This document shows positions 29,165-38,001 of a stretch of 54,663 nucleotides of DNA, one piece after another. How positions within the stretch are numbered: the stretch's first letter is position 1; the number at the start of each line of letters is the position of its first letter. The translations under genes were made by a program, and so were the position numbers. This DNA comes from Saprospiraceae bacterium (lineage in GTDB: Bacteria; Bacteroidota; Bacteroidia; Chitinophagales; Saprospiraceae), in the NCBI GenBank assembly GCA_026982695.1, contig JALSGS010000037.1, positions 1 through 54,663 on the forward strand, written 5' to 3'. Under the pieces are notes generated by a model. It had not been told where the DNA came from. It did not search any database and worked only from the letters and a program-made list of their open reading frames with translations.

Positions 29165-29191
29165 AGCGGTCCAACCTACGGCCGCTTTTTT
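29165..29191 (+). terminator. Terminator after the TonB-dependent receptor
   Basis: AGCGG and CCGCT pair around a loop and are followed by six T residues, 39 bases after the stop codon. Confidence 0.65.
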
Positions 29192-29298
29192 CATTTATTC
29201 CTTGAGAGGTGAGCCAAAATTAGATGGAAGTTGGCATCTATGACCAATTTTTTCAACATGTCCGTTTTTCTCATTTACCTAAAGGGAAATTTAAGGTA

Positions 29299-29306
29299 TA
29301 CCTTTG
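29299..29306 (+). promoter_or_regulatory. -7 box (TACCTTTG) of the ribB/ribBX-like gene
   Basis: Exact TAnnTTTG match, 71 bases before the start. No FMN riboswitch motif was seen between it and the gene, which suggests the gene is not controlled by an RFN element here. Confidence 0.55.
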
Positions 29307-29377
29307 CTCCAACTATAATAGTATTGACCTGAGATCGAAGGAGCGAGTGCGCTCTTTTAGAGTTAACAAAAAGTAAC

Positions 29378-30559
29378 ATGCTCGACGACACGCACTTCAA
29401 CCCGACGACGCATACTGAACAGCTATCACACAGTGAGTTTCCACTCAACACCATCGAAGAAGCCATTGAAGACATTCGACAAGGCAAGATCGTCATTGTG
29501 GTCGATGACGAAGACCGCGAAAACGAAGGCGACTTCATCTGCGCAGCTGAATGCGTCACGCCCGAAATCATCAACTTTATGGCCACGCATGGTCGTGGTC
29601 TCATTTGCGCACCCATCGAAGAGGAACGCGCCAAAGAGCTCGATCTGTGGATGATGGTGCCACAAAACACATCGCTGCACGAGACGGCTTTTACCGTATC
29701 AATCGATCTGATTGGGCATGGCTGCACTACCGGCATCTCAGCACACGACCGCGCCAAAACCATCCGCGCACTAGTGGACCCTAACATGCAGCCTGAAGAT
29801 TTTGCACGGCCTGGCCACATCTTTCCGCTCAAAGCTAAAAAGGGGGGCGTATTGCGGCGCACAGGTCATACCGAAGCAGCTATCGACTTGGCCCGCCTAG
29901 CCGGCTTTTATCCAGCAGGCGTGCTCGTCGAGATTCTCAACGAAGACGGCACGATGGCGCGCCTGCCCCAGCTCATACAGATTGCGCGTAAGCACGACTT
30001 GAAGATCATTACGATCAAAGACCTGGTCGCCTACCGCATGCGGACCGAGCGCCTCGTCAAACGCGAAATTGGCGTTACGGTCCATTCGCAGTGGGGGCCC
30101 GTAGAAGTGTTAGCCTTCACGCAAATCACTACTGGCGACACACACCTGGCCTTTAAATTCGGACAGTGGCAGCCCGACGAGCCCGTACTGGTACGGGCTT
30201 ATTCTGGCTACGAGACTGGTGCTATTCTTGGCTTTCTCTTCGAAGGGCACAGCCAAAACATTGAACGCGCCTTCGACATCATCAGTAAAGAAGGGAAAGG
30301 CGTAGTACTCTACATGCGCCACTCCGAAAAGGACAACTTCATCCTCTCACAGTTAAAGGCTTGGAAAGCACAACAACAAGGCAAACAAGTTGCAGAACTG
30401 CTGCCCAAAAAGGAAATGGAACAGCGCGATTATGGCATCGGCGCCCAAATCTTACACGATCTAGGCGTGCGCAAGATTCGATTACTGACCAATAATCCAC
30501 GCCGGCGTGTTGGCATGATTGGTTTTGGGCTAGAAATAGTCGAGTACGTGCCCTTCTAA
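29378..30559 (+). CDS. ribB: 3,4-dihydroxy-2-butanone 4-phosphate synthase with degenerate GTP cyclohydrolase II-like half
   Basis: This 393-residue protein has an intact RibB domain at about residues 20-225, with DDEDRENEGDFI near its start and RTGHTEAAIDLARLAG. RibB converts ribulose 5-phosphate to the four-carbon precursor of riboflavin. The second half, about 228-393, aligns with GTP cyclohydrolase II by its start (VTVHSQWGPVEV) and end (DYGIGAQILHDLGVRKIRLL). However, the zinc-site motif with three cysteines is replaced by RAYSGYETGAILGFLFEG, without any Cys. The GRGI-type region is also changed (YMRHSEKDNF). The half is therefore unlikely to act as a cyclohydrolase, resembling the RibBX fusions described in Proteobacteria. 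A separate RibA should exist elsewhere. Other automatic annotation would probably call it ribBA. Confidence 0.87.
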   Translation: MLDDTHFNPTTHTEQLSHSEFPLNTIEEAIEDIRQGKIVIVVDDEDRENEGDFICAAECVTPEIINFMATHGRGLICAPIEEERAKELDLWMMVPQNTSLHETAFTVSIDLIGHGCTTGISAHDRAKTIRALVDPNMQPEDFARPGHIFPLKAKKGGVLRRTGHTEAAIDLARLAGFYPAGVLVEILNEDGTMARLPQLIQIARKHDLKIITIKDLVAYRMRTERLVKREIGVTVHSQWGPVEVLAFTQITTGDTHLAFKFGQWQPDEPVLVRAYSGYETGAILGFLFEGHSQNIERAFDIISKEGKGVVLYMRHSEKDNFILSQLKAWKAQQQGKQVAELLPKKEMEQRDYGIGAQILHDLGVRKIRLLTNNPRRRVGMIGFGLEIVEYVPF

Positions 30560-30594
30560 GCCCCAGCACGCGCTAGCCACTCCAGCACGTCCAT

Positions 30595-32214
30595 TCAAGC
30601 ACTGCGATATGCCATCGCTGCCCTGACAAAATGCACGAAGAGGGGGTGAGGTGCTTCTACTGTACTTTTCAGCTCAGGATGAAACTGCACGCCGACAAAC
30701 CAAGGGTGTACCCTTTCGGGCAGCTCGATAATCTCGACCAAGTCCGTATCGGGGTTAATACCCGAAGTGATCAGACCAGCCTTGTGGAAATCTGCTAAAT
30801 ACTCATTATTAAATTCATATCGGTGGCGGTGGCGCTCGTGAATGTGCTCTTTTCGGTAGGCCTTCCACGCTTGTGTACCTTTTTCAATGCGGCATTCATA
30901 GGCGCCCAAGCGCATCGTACCACCTTTGCGCGTGATCTTCTTCTGTTCGGGCATCAGATCGATAACTGGATAGGGCGTATTGGGATGCACTTCCGTGCTC
31001 GAAGCCTCTTCCCACCCCAATACGTGACGCGCATATTCTACCACTGCACACTGCATGCCCAGGCAAATGCCAAAAAATGGGATGCCGTGCGTGCGCACGT
31101 ATTCAATAGCGCGGATCTTGCCTCCGATGCCGCGTTCGCCAAATCCAGGCGCTACCAGTACGCCATCCAGCCCTTCCAATTTGACAGCCACTACTGTTGT
31201 ATCGCCTTCCAAGTCCTCACTATGTATCGGCACTACATGGACACGACATTCATTGACAGCACCAGCATGCAAAAAAGATTCAAAAATCGACTTATAGGCA
31301 TCTTGTAGCTCTATATATTTACCTACCAATCCGATACGCACTTCTGAAAGCGGGTTTTTGAGTTTGCCCAAAAAGACCTTCCATTTGTGTAGATCGGGCT
31401 CGCGCCGGTCGGGCAAACGCAACTTGGTGAGTACCACTGAGTCGAGCTTTTCCTTGTGCATCAGCAAGGGCACGTCGTATATAGTCTCTGCATCAATAGC
31501 TTCGATAACGGATCCTACATCTACATTGCAAAAGAGCGCCAACTTTCTGCGAATGTCCATGGGCAAAGGATACTCCGTGCGGCAGACCAATACATCGGGC
31601 TGAATGCCGGTCTGAAGCAATTCCTTAACTGAGTGTTGGGTAGGCTTGGTTTTGAGCTCCTTGGCTGCTCGCAAATAGGGAATAAGCGTGAGATGGATGA
31701 CCAGGCAGTTGTCAACGCCCAGCTCCCATCGCAGCTGTCGCAAGGCCTCCAGATAGGGCAACGACTCGATGTCACCTACCGTACCACCCAACTCTGTGAT
31801 GACGATGTCGTATTGCCCTGTCTGACCCAACAATTGAATGCACCGTTTGATCTCGTCAGTGATATGTGGCACTACCTGTACGGTTTTCCCCAAGTAAGCA
31901 CCTTCGCGTTCTCGCGTGATCACGGTTTGATAAATTCGGCCCGTAGTGACGTTGTTGGCTTGCGAGGTGGGCTGGTTGAGAAAGCGCTCGTAATGTCCTA
32001 AGTCCAAGTCTGTTTCGGCGCCATCATCGGTCACATAGCACTCGCCGTGCTCGTAGGGGTTGAGCGTGCCAGGATCTACGTTGATATAGGGGTCGAACTT
32101 CTGGATGGTGACGCGAAAATCACGAGCTTGCAGCAGTTTGGCCAACGAAGCCGAGATAATGCCTTTGCCTAACGAAGAGGTCACTCCACCCGTAACGAAG
32201 ATGTATTTGGTCAT
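30595..32214 (-). CDS. pyrG: CTP synthase
   Basis: This 539-residue enzyme makes CTP from UTP, ATP and glutamine. The N-terminal synthetase domain shows the P-loop [32 protein letters not shown] and [11 protein letters not shown]. The C-terminal glutamine amidotransferase domain has the nucleophile in GICLGMQ and the His/Glu pair in FHPEL. Length is normal. ATG 32214 was preferred to the upstream in-frame codon at 32241 because it begins [10 protein letters not shown] as in the family. An exact TACCTTTG box lies upstream at 32271-32278. It converges with ribB with 35 bases between the stops. Confidence 0.96.
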   Translation of the reverse strand: MTKYIFVTGGVTSSLGKGIISASLAKLLQARDFRVTIQKFDPYINVDPGTLNPYEHGECYVTDDGAETDLDLGHYERFLNQPTSQANNVTTGRIYQTVITREREGAYLGKTVQVVPHITDEIKRCIQLLGQTGQYDIVITELGGTVGDIESLPYLEALRQLRWELGVDNCLVIHLTLIPYLRAAKELKTKPTQHSVKELLQTGIQPDVLVCRTEYPLPMDIRRKLALFCNVDVGSVIEAIDAETIYDVPLLMHKEKLDSVVLTKLRLPDRREPDLHKWKVFLGKLKNPLSEVRIGLVGKYIELQDAYKSIFESFLHAGAVNECRVHVVPIHSEDLEGDTTVVAVKLEGLDGVLVAPGFGERGIGGKIRAIEYVRTHGIPFFGICLGMQCAVVEYARHVLGWEEASSTEVHPNTPYPVIDLMPEQKKITRKGGTMRLGAYECRIEKGTQAWKAYRKEHIHERHRHRYEFNNEYLADFHKAGLITSGINPDTDLVEIIELPERVHPWFVGVQFHPELKSTVEAPHPLFVHFVRAAMAYRSA

Positions 32215-32270
32215 GGAGATGCGTTTTTTGGCGAAAGCCACAGCCTTACGGCAAATGTCGTTACGGGATA

Positions 32271-32278
32271 CAAAGGTA
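32271..32278 (-). promoter_or_regulatory. -7 box (TACCTTTG) of pyrG
   Basis: Exact TAnnTTTG match on the minus strand, 57 bases before the chosen pyrG start. Confidence 0.55.
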
Positions 32279-32489
32279 CGACTCTGTATCTGGATTGCAC
32301 CACATCATGCGCTGAATACTTTTGGCACAGCCATCAATAGCACAATTGTACTTTTAGAGCCGCTACTGAGAAAAGCATCCAGCGGTATGGCAATAATTCC
32401 ACTGCAAAGGCGTTTTGCTATCAATAGATCAAACATTTGCCCATCTCATGAAGTCCCCATAAGCTACATATCCCAAAATCCACCCACAG

Positions 32490-32522
32490 CGCCTCATTGC
32501 CATCTCTCCGGGTGATGGGGCG
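32490..32522 (+). other. Hairpin upstream of the glycosyltransferase gene
   Basis: CGCCTCATT pairs with GATGGGGCG (two G-T pairs) around a 15-base loop. No T run follows, so it is not a standard terminator. It sits before the putative promoter box of the downstream gene. Confidence 0.3.
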
Positions 32523-32579
32523 TTTGCCTTATTTTCCGAAAGGCAGTTTGTTTGCATTTCCATTTATGAGCAATCCTGC

Positions 32580-32587
32580 TATGTTTG
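32580..32587 (+). promoter_or_regulatory. -7 box (TATGTTTG) of the glycosyltransferase gene
   Basis: Exact TAnnTTTG match, 20 bases before ATG 32607. TTTG motifs at 32547 and 32551 could serve as the -33 element, at slightly long spacing. Confidence 0.5.
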
Positions 32588-32606
32588 CACTGATCAACAC
32601 GTGGAC

Positions 32607-33482
32607 ATGAAGGTCTATGGTTTTTCTTTTGTGCGTAATGCCATCAAATACGACTATCCGGTGGTAGCTGCCTTGCGCAGCATCTTGCCATTGTGCGACG
32701 AGATAGTGGTGGCCGTAGGGCAATCAGAAGATGACACGCGTGCACTCATTTCCTCAATAGATCCTAGCAAAATCCGCATTATAGATACGGTATGGGACGA
32801 ACAGCTTAGAAAAGGTGGGCGCGTATTGGCACAAGAGACGAACAAAGCCCTTAGGGCCATCAGTAGCGATGCCCACTGGGCCTTCTACATCCAGGCCGAC
32901 GAAGTAGTGCACGAAGACGACTACGAAGCCATCTGGCAAGCTATGCAACGATGGAAAGACGATCGGCGCGTAGAAGGTTTGTTGTTCGATTACCTGCACT
33001 TTTACGGTTCGTACGATTACGTGGGGGCTTCCACTCGCTGGTATCGGCGCGAAGTGCGCATTGTCCGCAACGATCCAGCGATCTTCAGCTACCGCGATGC
33101 ACAGGGCTTTCGCAAAAAGCCCAATCGCAAGCTGCGCGTAAAACGCGCCCATGCACGCATCTTTCACTACGGCTGGGTGAAAGATCCCGTTGCCATGCAG
33201 CGCAAACAAGAGGATTTTAACAAGCTATGGCACGACGATGAATGGATTGCTCGTCACGTAGTGAGCCGAGATGCGTTCGATTACTCCGCTATCGATGCCT
33301 TGGCGCGCTTTGAAGGTACACACCCTGCCGTAATGCAAACGCGCATCCAACAACGCAACTGGCAATTCGACTTCGACCCTACACGCAAGCAACTTAGTCT
33401 CAAAGAGCGATTGCGCCTTGGTATCGAACGCCTTACAGGCTGGCGTCCAGGTGAGTACCGAAATTACGTGCTTTTAAAATGA
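32607..33482 (+). CDS. Family 2-like glycosyltransferase
   Basis: This 291-residue protein starts with MKVYGFSFVRNAIKYDYPVV, a typical opening of a GT-A-fold glycosyltransferase, followed by CDEIVVAVGQSEDDT and a metal-site-like QADEVVHEDD near residue 100. It has no membrane segment and is probably cytoplasmic or peripheral. The closing LRLGIERLTGWRPGEYRNY tail also occurs in related proteins of unknown acceptor specificity. The O-antigen ligase-like gene begins 9 bases downstream, so a role in LPS or exopolysaccharide assembly is inferred. ATG 32607 was preferred to GTG 32601. Confidence 0.8.
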   Translation: MKVYGFSFVRNAIKYDYPVVAALRSILPLCDEIVVAVGQSEDDTRALISSIDPSKIRIIDTVWDEQLRKGGRVLAQETNKALRAISSDAHWAFYIQADEVVHEDDYEAIWQAMQRWKDDRRVEGLLFDYLHFYGSYDYVGASTRWYRREVRIVRNDPAIFSYRDAQGFRKKPNRKLRVKRAHARIFHYGWVKDPVAMQRKQEDFNKLWHDDEWIARHVVSRDAFDYSAIDALARFEGTHPAVMQTRIQQRNWQFDFDPTRKQLSLKERLRLGIERLTGWRPGEYRNYVLLK

Positions 33483-33491
33483 TGCTCGTTC

Positions 33492-34796
33492 ATGACCAAT
33501 CATCCCGCTGCGCCTACTGTCTTTCGATCTGCTCAGATGGTGTGGATCCATTTGTTGTTGGCCTTATGGGTGGTATCGATGGTGTTTTCCATGGAATTTG
33601 TGCTGTCGCAAGCCATGATTCTTCTCACTGCGACAGTGCTGTTTCGCTTGCGCAAGCGGCAAGGCAAATGGCAATTGGCACTGCGTGACCTGCATGCTAT
33701 ATGGCGCACGTACATCAGGCCTTATCCCATTTGGCTAGCGCCAACGATCGTGTTTTTGTGGGTATTGCTCAGTGGGTTGTGGTCTTCCGACAGCATTTAC
33801 TGGCTGGAGCGGGTGCGCATCAAATCGGCTTTTTTCGTCTTGCCCTTCACTTTTGCCGCGCTACCATCGTGGCGCAAAGTGGACTTGCTGATGCTTTGCT
33901 ATGTACTTCTGTGGACAGCTGCCATAGCAGCTTTTTGGGTGCTGCTTCACTACTGGAATGACTACGAAGGGATAATGCACTCACTGAGTCGTGGCCAACA
34001 CATGCCTACACCTTCCAACCATATTCGCTTTAGCTTAACAATTGCGTTGGCCATATTGGGTGGCACACTACTATGGCAACAAGGCTTTTTTCTATGGCTA
34101 CCTATCGAGCGTTGGCTCATACGCATCTTAGTGGTGTTTTTGTGGCTATTTGTGCATTTGCTAGCCGTGCGCAGTGGCATCGCTGCCTTGTACATAGGTG
34201 CACTCGCAGCTGGGCTGGGATGGGCCTGGCAACGCCGACAAGTGTGGCTGGCCATTGTAATGATACTGATCGTAGCGGCTGGCCCTGTAATTGCCTATTA
34301 CACTTTGCCCACCTTTAAGCAAAAAGTCCACTATGTGCGCTGGGATTGGCAGCAATACCGTTCAGGAAAAGGCGTCCACTATTCCGACTCCGAACGCTTT
34401 GCCTCACTTCGAGTAGGTTGGGCACTGTGGCAACAACACTTTTTCTGGGGTACTGGTGCAGGTGATCTCAAGATAGCCGTAGAGGCGCAATATCAGGCTA
34501 TGTTTGCCGGCAAAGGTTTCAAGGCTAAGCTACCGCATAACCAATGGCTCACAGTAGCCGCCAGCACAGGCCTGTGGGGGCTGCTCTTATTTGCCTTTGC
34601 CATGTGGGCACCTCTGTGCTATAAAGGGTGGTGGCGCTACCCACCCTGGTTGGCTTTTCACGCAATCATCTTCAGCTCGCTAATGGTGGAAAACACCTTT
34701 GAGGGCAATTATGGTATCTCGCTCTATCTGTTGGGCTTGCTCAGTGGCATGCGCTATTTCTTGGGTAAGGCCGCCCCAAGCCACAGCACGCGATAA
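33492..34796 (+). CDS. O-antigen ligase/polymerase-like membrane protein
   Basis: This 434-residue protein has about ten hydrophobic segments and a larger loop in the C-terminal half, followed by the motif SLRVGWALWQQHFFWGTGAG and the downstream LPHNQWLTVAASTGLWGLLL. Together these match the O-antigen ligase family (Wzy_C/WaaL). Such proteins link O-antigen to lipid A-core, or polymerise a glycan, at the periplasmic face of the inner membrane. The upstream glycosyltransferase gene supports this. Whether it ligates or polymerises cannot be told from sequence. Confidence 0.82.
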   Translation: MTNHPAAPTVFRSAQMVWIHLLLALWVVSMVFSMEFVLSQAMILLTATVLFRLRKRQGKWQLALRDLHAIWRTYIRPYPIWLAPTIVFLWVLLSGLWSSDSIYWLERVRIKSAFFVLPFTFAALPSWRKVDLLMLCYVLLWTAAIAAFWVLLHYWNDYEGIMHSLSRGQHMPTPSNHIRFSLTIALAILGGTLLWQQGFFLWLPIERWLIRILVVFLWLFVHLLAVRSGIAALYIGALAAGLGWAWQRRQVWLAIVMILIVAAGPVIAYYTLPTFKQKVHYVRWDWQQYRSGKGVHYSDSERFASLRVGWALWQQHFFWGTGAGDLKIAVEAQYQAMFAGKGFKAKLPHNQWLTVAASTGLWGLLLFAFAMWAPLCYKGWWRYPPWLAFHAIIFSSLMVENTFEGNYGISLYLLGLLSGMRYFLGKAAPSHSTR

Positions 34797-34826
34797 CTAA
34801 CTTGTGCACAACTTAGACGTTGTGTA

Positions 34827-34834
34827 TATATTTC
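34827..34834 (+). promoter_or_regulatory. -7 box candidate (TATATTTC) of the helicase gene
   Basis: One mismatch from TAnnTTTG, 23 bases before ATG 34858. If real, it rules out the GTG at 34804 as the start. Confidence 0.35.
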
Positions 34835-34857
34835 GCACAAACTCGGATCCACCCTCG

Positions 34858-37800
34858 ATGCACGCTAAGCGATATTACGAAGCCAGATTCCGGCAGGCAC
34901 TCCAGCAGCTCAACAAAGCCCAACGACGCGCCGTAGCCCATACTGAGGGGCCAGTATTAGTCATTGCGGGGCCTGGTACGGGCAAGACACACGTACTGAG
35001 CGCCCGCATCGGTCGCATACTGCTGGACACAGACACGCGCGCCGACGAAATCCTCTGCCTTACCTTCACCGATGCGGCGGTACGCGCCATGCGCCATCGT
35101 CTAGTCGAGCTCATTGGGCCGGAAGGCTATCGCGTGCAGATCTACACCTTTCACTCTTTTTGCAACAGCATCATCCAGCGCCACGCCGAGCTATTTTCCG
35201 GCTACGACTTAGAGCCCGTCAGCGAAATCGAGCAAGTAGAAATCGTGCATGCCCTGCTCGCACAACTGCCCCCCGACCACCCTTTGCGCCATGGGCGCAA
35301 CTTGCGCCATAGCGTCGATCAGCTGCGCACATTCTTCCAATGGATGAAAGCCGAACACTGGAGCGTGGCCTACGTACAGCAACGCCTCGACGAATGGTTA
35401 GCCTTATTGCCTACACTGCCTCGTTTTCACTACAAGCGTAGCTCCAAAAAGCACAACTACCGTGCAGGAGATCTCAAGAAGGCCGAAATTGCACGTGAGC
35501 GCCAGCGCATCGAGTTGTTGCGTCAAGCAGCACAACTATTTCCTCAATATCAAAAGGCCATGCAGGCTCGTGGGCGATATGACTACCACGACATGATCTT
35601 GTGGGTCATTGATGCCTTTCGGCAAAACGAATGGCTATTGCGCGATTATCAAGAGCAATTTCAATACATTTTGGTCGATGAATACCAAGATACCAATTCA
35701 GCTCAAAATGAACTGGTGCGCTTGCTGGCCGACTATTGGGACGTGCCCAATCTCTTCATCGTAGGAGACGACGATCAATCCATTTACGAATTTCAGGGCG
35801 CCCGCCTGGAAAACCTCGTGGAGTTGTACCACCGCTACCAGCCACAGATCGAAGTGGTAGTGCTCACTGACAACTACCGGTCTAGCCCCCCGATCCTACA
35901 GCTCGCCCAGCAGCTCATCGCCCACAACGAGCTACGCCTCATACACAAGCTGCAACACCTGAGTGTCGATAAAGTGTTGAACGCTGCAGGGCCTGCCGCT
36001 GCCACTAGCGTGTCGCCCCGGTTGGTAGAAACAGAAGACCCTTTGCGCGAAGCTATTTTCAGCTTCCAGCTTATTAAGCAATGGCTCGAGGAAGGCTGCC
36101 CTGCCGAACAAATTGCCGTCATCTACGCACGCCATCAACAAGCCGACTTGCTTACCGAGCTGCTGCGCCACAGCCACATCCCTTTCGAAGCTAAGCGCCC
36201 GATCAATGCCTTAGACGATCGCAGCGTACGGGCCCTATGTCTTATGCTCGAATGGGTGTGGCGCGTACAACGCGAGCCCGATAGTGCTGAAGCACTACTG
36301 TTTGAATTGCTACACTTGCCTTGTTGGCAGATCCCTCCTCAAGATTTGCACCAGCTAGCCCGTTATCGCAGCACCCACTACCCCACCATCAGCTGGTACC
36401 AGCTCTTACAACCCGAACAACTATCGGCAGTGCCCGCACTGTCTCAACCACAAGCACTACGCCACGCCGCTGAAGTATTGCGCCAAGCCGAGCGGCAAGC
36501 ATCACTCATGAGTTTGCCCCATCTCATCGAGCAGTTGGTCAACCAAAGCGGCTTGCTGGCGTGGGTGCTCTCGCCACAAGCCGAGCCAGGACAGCGCGAT
36601 GCCCTGTGGTCGTTGCTTGCGTTCGTTCGAGAAGAAGTACAGCGCCGACCCCGAATGCATCTCGAAGAGTTTTTGTTATTACTACAGCGCATGGATGCAC
36701 ATCACCTCTCTCTGCCTGTACAGCAGCCAGCAGCTACGCGACAAGCAATCACACTGGTCACTGCACATAGTGCTAAAGGACTCGAATTCGATCGCGTTAT
36801 TATCTTGGGTTGCCAGCGCCAAATGTGGGAAGAAGAGCGCACACGTAACCACAGCACACTTTATTTGCCCGATACGCTTACCCGCTCGGTGGAAGCCGAC
36901 TTTGAAGAAGCACGCCGACGCCTTTTCTACGTGGCACTTACCCGTGCACGCACGCACTTAGTATGTACCTGGGCACTTACCGATACACGAGGTAAGGAAG
37001 TGCAACCCACGCGCTTTTTACAAGAGATGCAGCCTGAACCGCCCTGGCCCATTGAGCGCCCATCGTTTGAGCTAGTAGCGCTGCGACAACTACAGGAGCG
37101 CCTCATGGAACCGACAACTGCCCCCACGATACCCCAACCAGACGAAGCATGGCTACGCCAACAGTTACAAGGATATGTACTCTCAATCTCTGCACTCAAT
37201 CAATTGCTGAAATGCCCTTTGGGCTTCTACTACCGCTTTGTGCTACAAGTACCCGTAATGCCCAGTGCGGAGGCACGCTGGGGGCTAGCCATGCACGAGG
37301 CACTGCGCCGTTTTTTTGAGCAGCGCCGCTTACATGCTGAATCGTGGCCGCCAACTCAAGCATTGGTGTCTTTATTCCAGCAAGAAATGGCCAAGCAGCG
37401 CGGTTGGTTTACGCCCGATCAATGGCAGCTGTACCTCGAACAAGGCAGCCACTATCTGAGCGAATGGTGGGATAGGCAAACACATCGCCCCAACCACTAT
37501 CTCATCGAACGTCACATACAAGGTACATTAGGGCAAGTGCCCATCAGTGGTGTGATTGATCGCATCGACTTGTCGGAGCCTCATCAAGCACATGTGATCG
37601 ATTACAAACTGCGCGCCCACAAGTACGCGCGCATACATCCACCTTCACCAACCAACGAGTATGGTTCCACTTTTTGGCGGCAACTAGCCTTCTATCAGCT
37701 CCTACTCGAACAAGACCAGCAGCTAGGGTGCCATGTAGTGGGTACACACCTGCTTTTTCTCACTCCTAATGATCAAGGGCACTATGCCCACTACACACAT

Positions 37801-37977
37801 ATATTTAACGAGGAAGAGCTACAGCAGATGCGACAGCTCGTAGAGACGGTGTACTCCCGCATACAGGCATTTGACTTTTTCACAGGTTGTGGTCAGCTCA
37901 ATTGCCCCTGGTGCCATCGCGCCCGCAGTATGGAGCGGGCCAGCTTGCGCGATGTCGAGCTGGAAGAACTGATGTAA
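34858..37977 (+). CDS. UvrD/PcrA-like superfamily 1 helicase fused to a PD-(D/E)XK Fe-S nuclease
   Basis: This 1039-residue protein carries the superfamily 1A helicase motifs: AGPGTGKT (Walker A), VDEYQDTN (Walker B), GDDDQSIYEFQGA (motif III) and VALTRART (motif VI). The C-terminal region, about 790-1039, is a PD-(D/E)XK nuclease with GVIDRIDLSE and VIDYKL. A first Cys in LLKCPLGFYYRFVL and a late CGQLNCPWC give the four Cys of an AddB/Cas4-type Fe-S cluster. It thus resembles AddA helicase and AddB nuclease domains in one chain and probably processes DNA ends or recombination intermediates. It follows the ligase gene by 61 bases but is unlikely to share its function. ATG 34858 was chosen over GTG 34804. 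Confidence 0.88.
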   Translation: MHAKRYYEARFRQALQQLNKAQRRAVAHTEGPVLVIAGPGTGKTHVLSARIGRILLDTDTRADEILCLTFTDAAVRAMRHRLVELIGPEGYRVQIYTFHSFCNSIIQRHAELFSGYDLEPVSEIEQVEIVHALLAQLPPDHPLRHGRNLRHSVDQLRTFFQWMKAEHWSVAYVQQRLDEWLALLPTLPRFHYKRSSKKHNYRAGDLKKAEIARERQRIELLRQAAQLFPQYQKAMQARGRYDYHDMILWVIDAFRQNEWLLRDYQEQFQYILVDEYQDTNSAQNELVRLLADYWDVPNLFIVGDDDQSIYEFQGARLENLVELYHRYQPQIEVVVLTDNYRSSPPILQLAQQLIAHNELRLIHKLQHLSVDKVLNAAGPAAATSVSPRLVETEDPLREAIFSFQLIKQWLEEGCPAEQIAVIYARHQQADLLTELLRHSHIPFEAKRPINALDDRSVRALCLMLEWVWRVQREPDSAEALLFELLHLPCWQIPPQDLHQLARYRSTHYPTISWYQLLQPEQLSAVPALSQPQALRHAAEVLRQAERQASLMSLPHLIEQLVNQSGLLAWVLSPQAEPGQRDALWSLLAFVREEVQRRPRMHLEEFLLLLQRMDAHHLSLPVQQPAATRQAITLVTAHSAKGLEFDRVIILGCQRQMWEEERTRNHSTLYLPDTLTRSVEADFEEARRRLFYVALTRARTHLVCTWALTDTRGKEVQPTRFLQEMQPEPPWPIERPSFELVALRQLQERLMEPTTAPTIPQPDEAWLRQQLQGYVLSISALNQLLKCPLGFYYRFVLQVPVMPSAEARWGLAMHEALRRFFEQRRLHAESWPPTQALVSLFQQEMAKQRGWFTPDQWQLYLEQGSHYLSEWWDRQTHRPNHYLIERHIQGTLGQVPISGVIDRIDLSEPHQAHVIDYKLRAHKYARIHPPSPTNEYGSTFWRQLAFYQLLLEQDQQLGCHVVGTHLLFLTPNDQGHYAHYTHIFNEEELQQMRQLVETVYSRIQAFDFFTGCGQLNCPWCHRARSMERASLRDVELEELM

Positions 37978-38001
37978 AAATCGATACCATACACCCGCCA
38001 C

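Larger units (their letters stand above)
32215..32606. other. Intergenic region between pyrG and the glycosyltransferase gene
   Basis: No gene was found in these 392 bases. It holds the pyrG promoter box (32271-32278 minus), a hairpin at 32490-32522 and the box of the glycosyltransferase gene (32580-32587 plus). Confidence 0.5.

Noticed and set aside
29127-29377. FMN riboswitch upstream of ribB
   Set aside because: No RFN-element conserved blocks were seen in the 250 bases before the gene.
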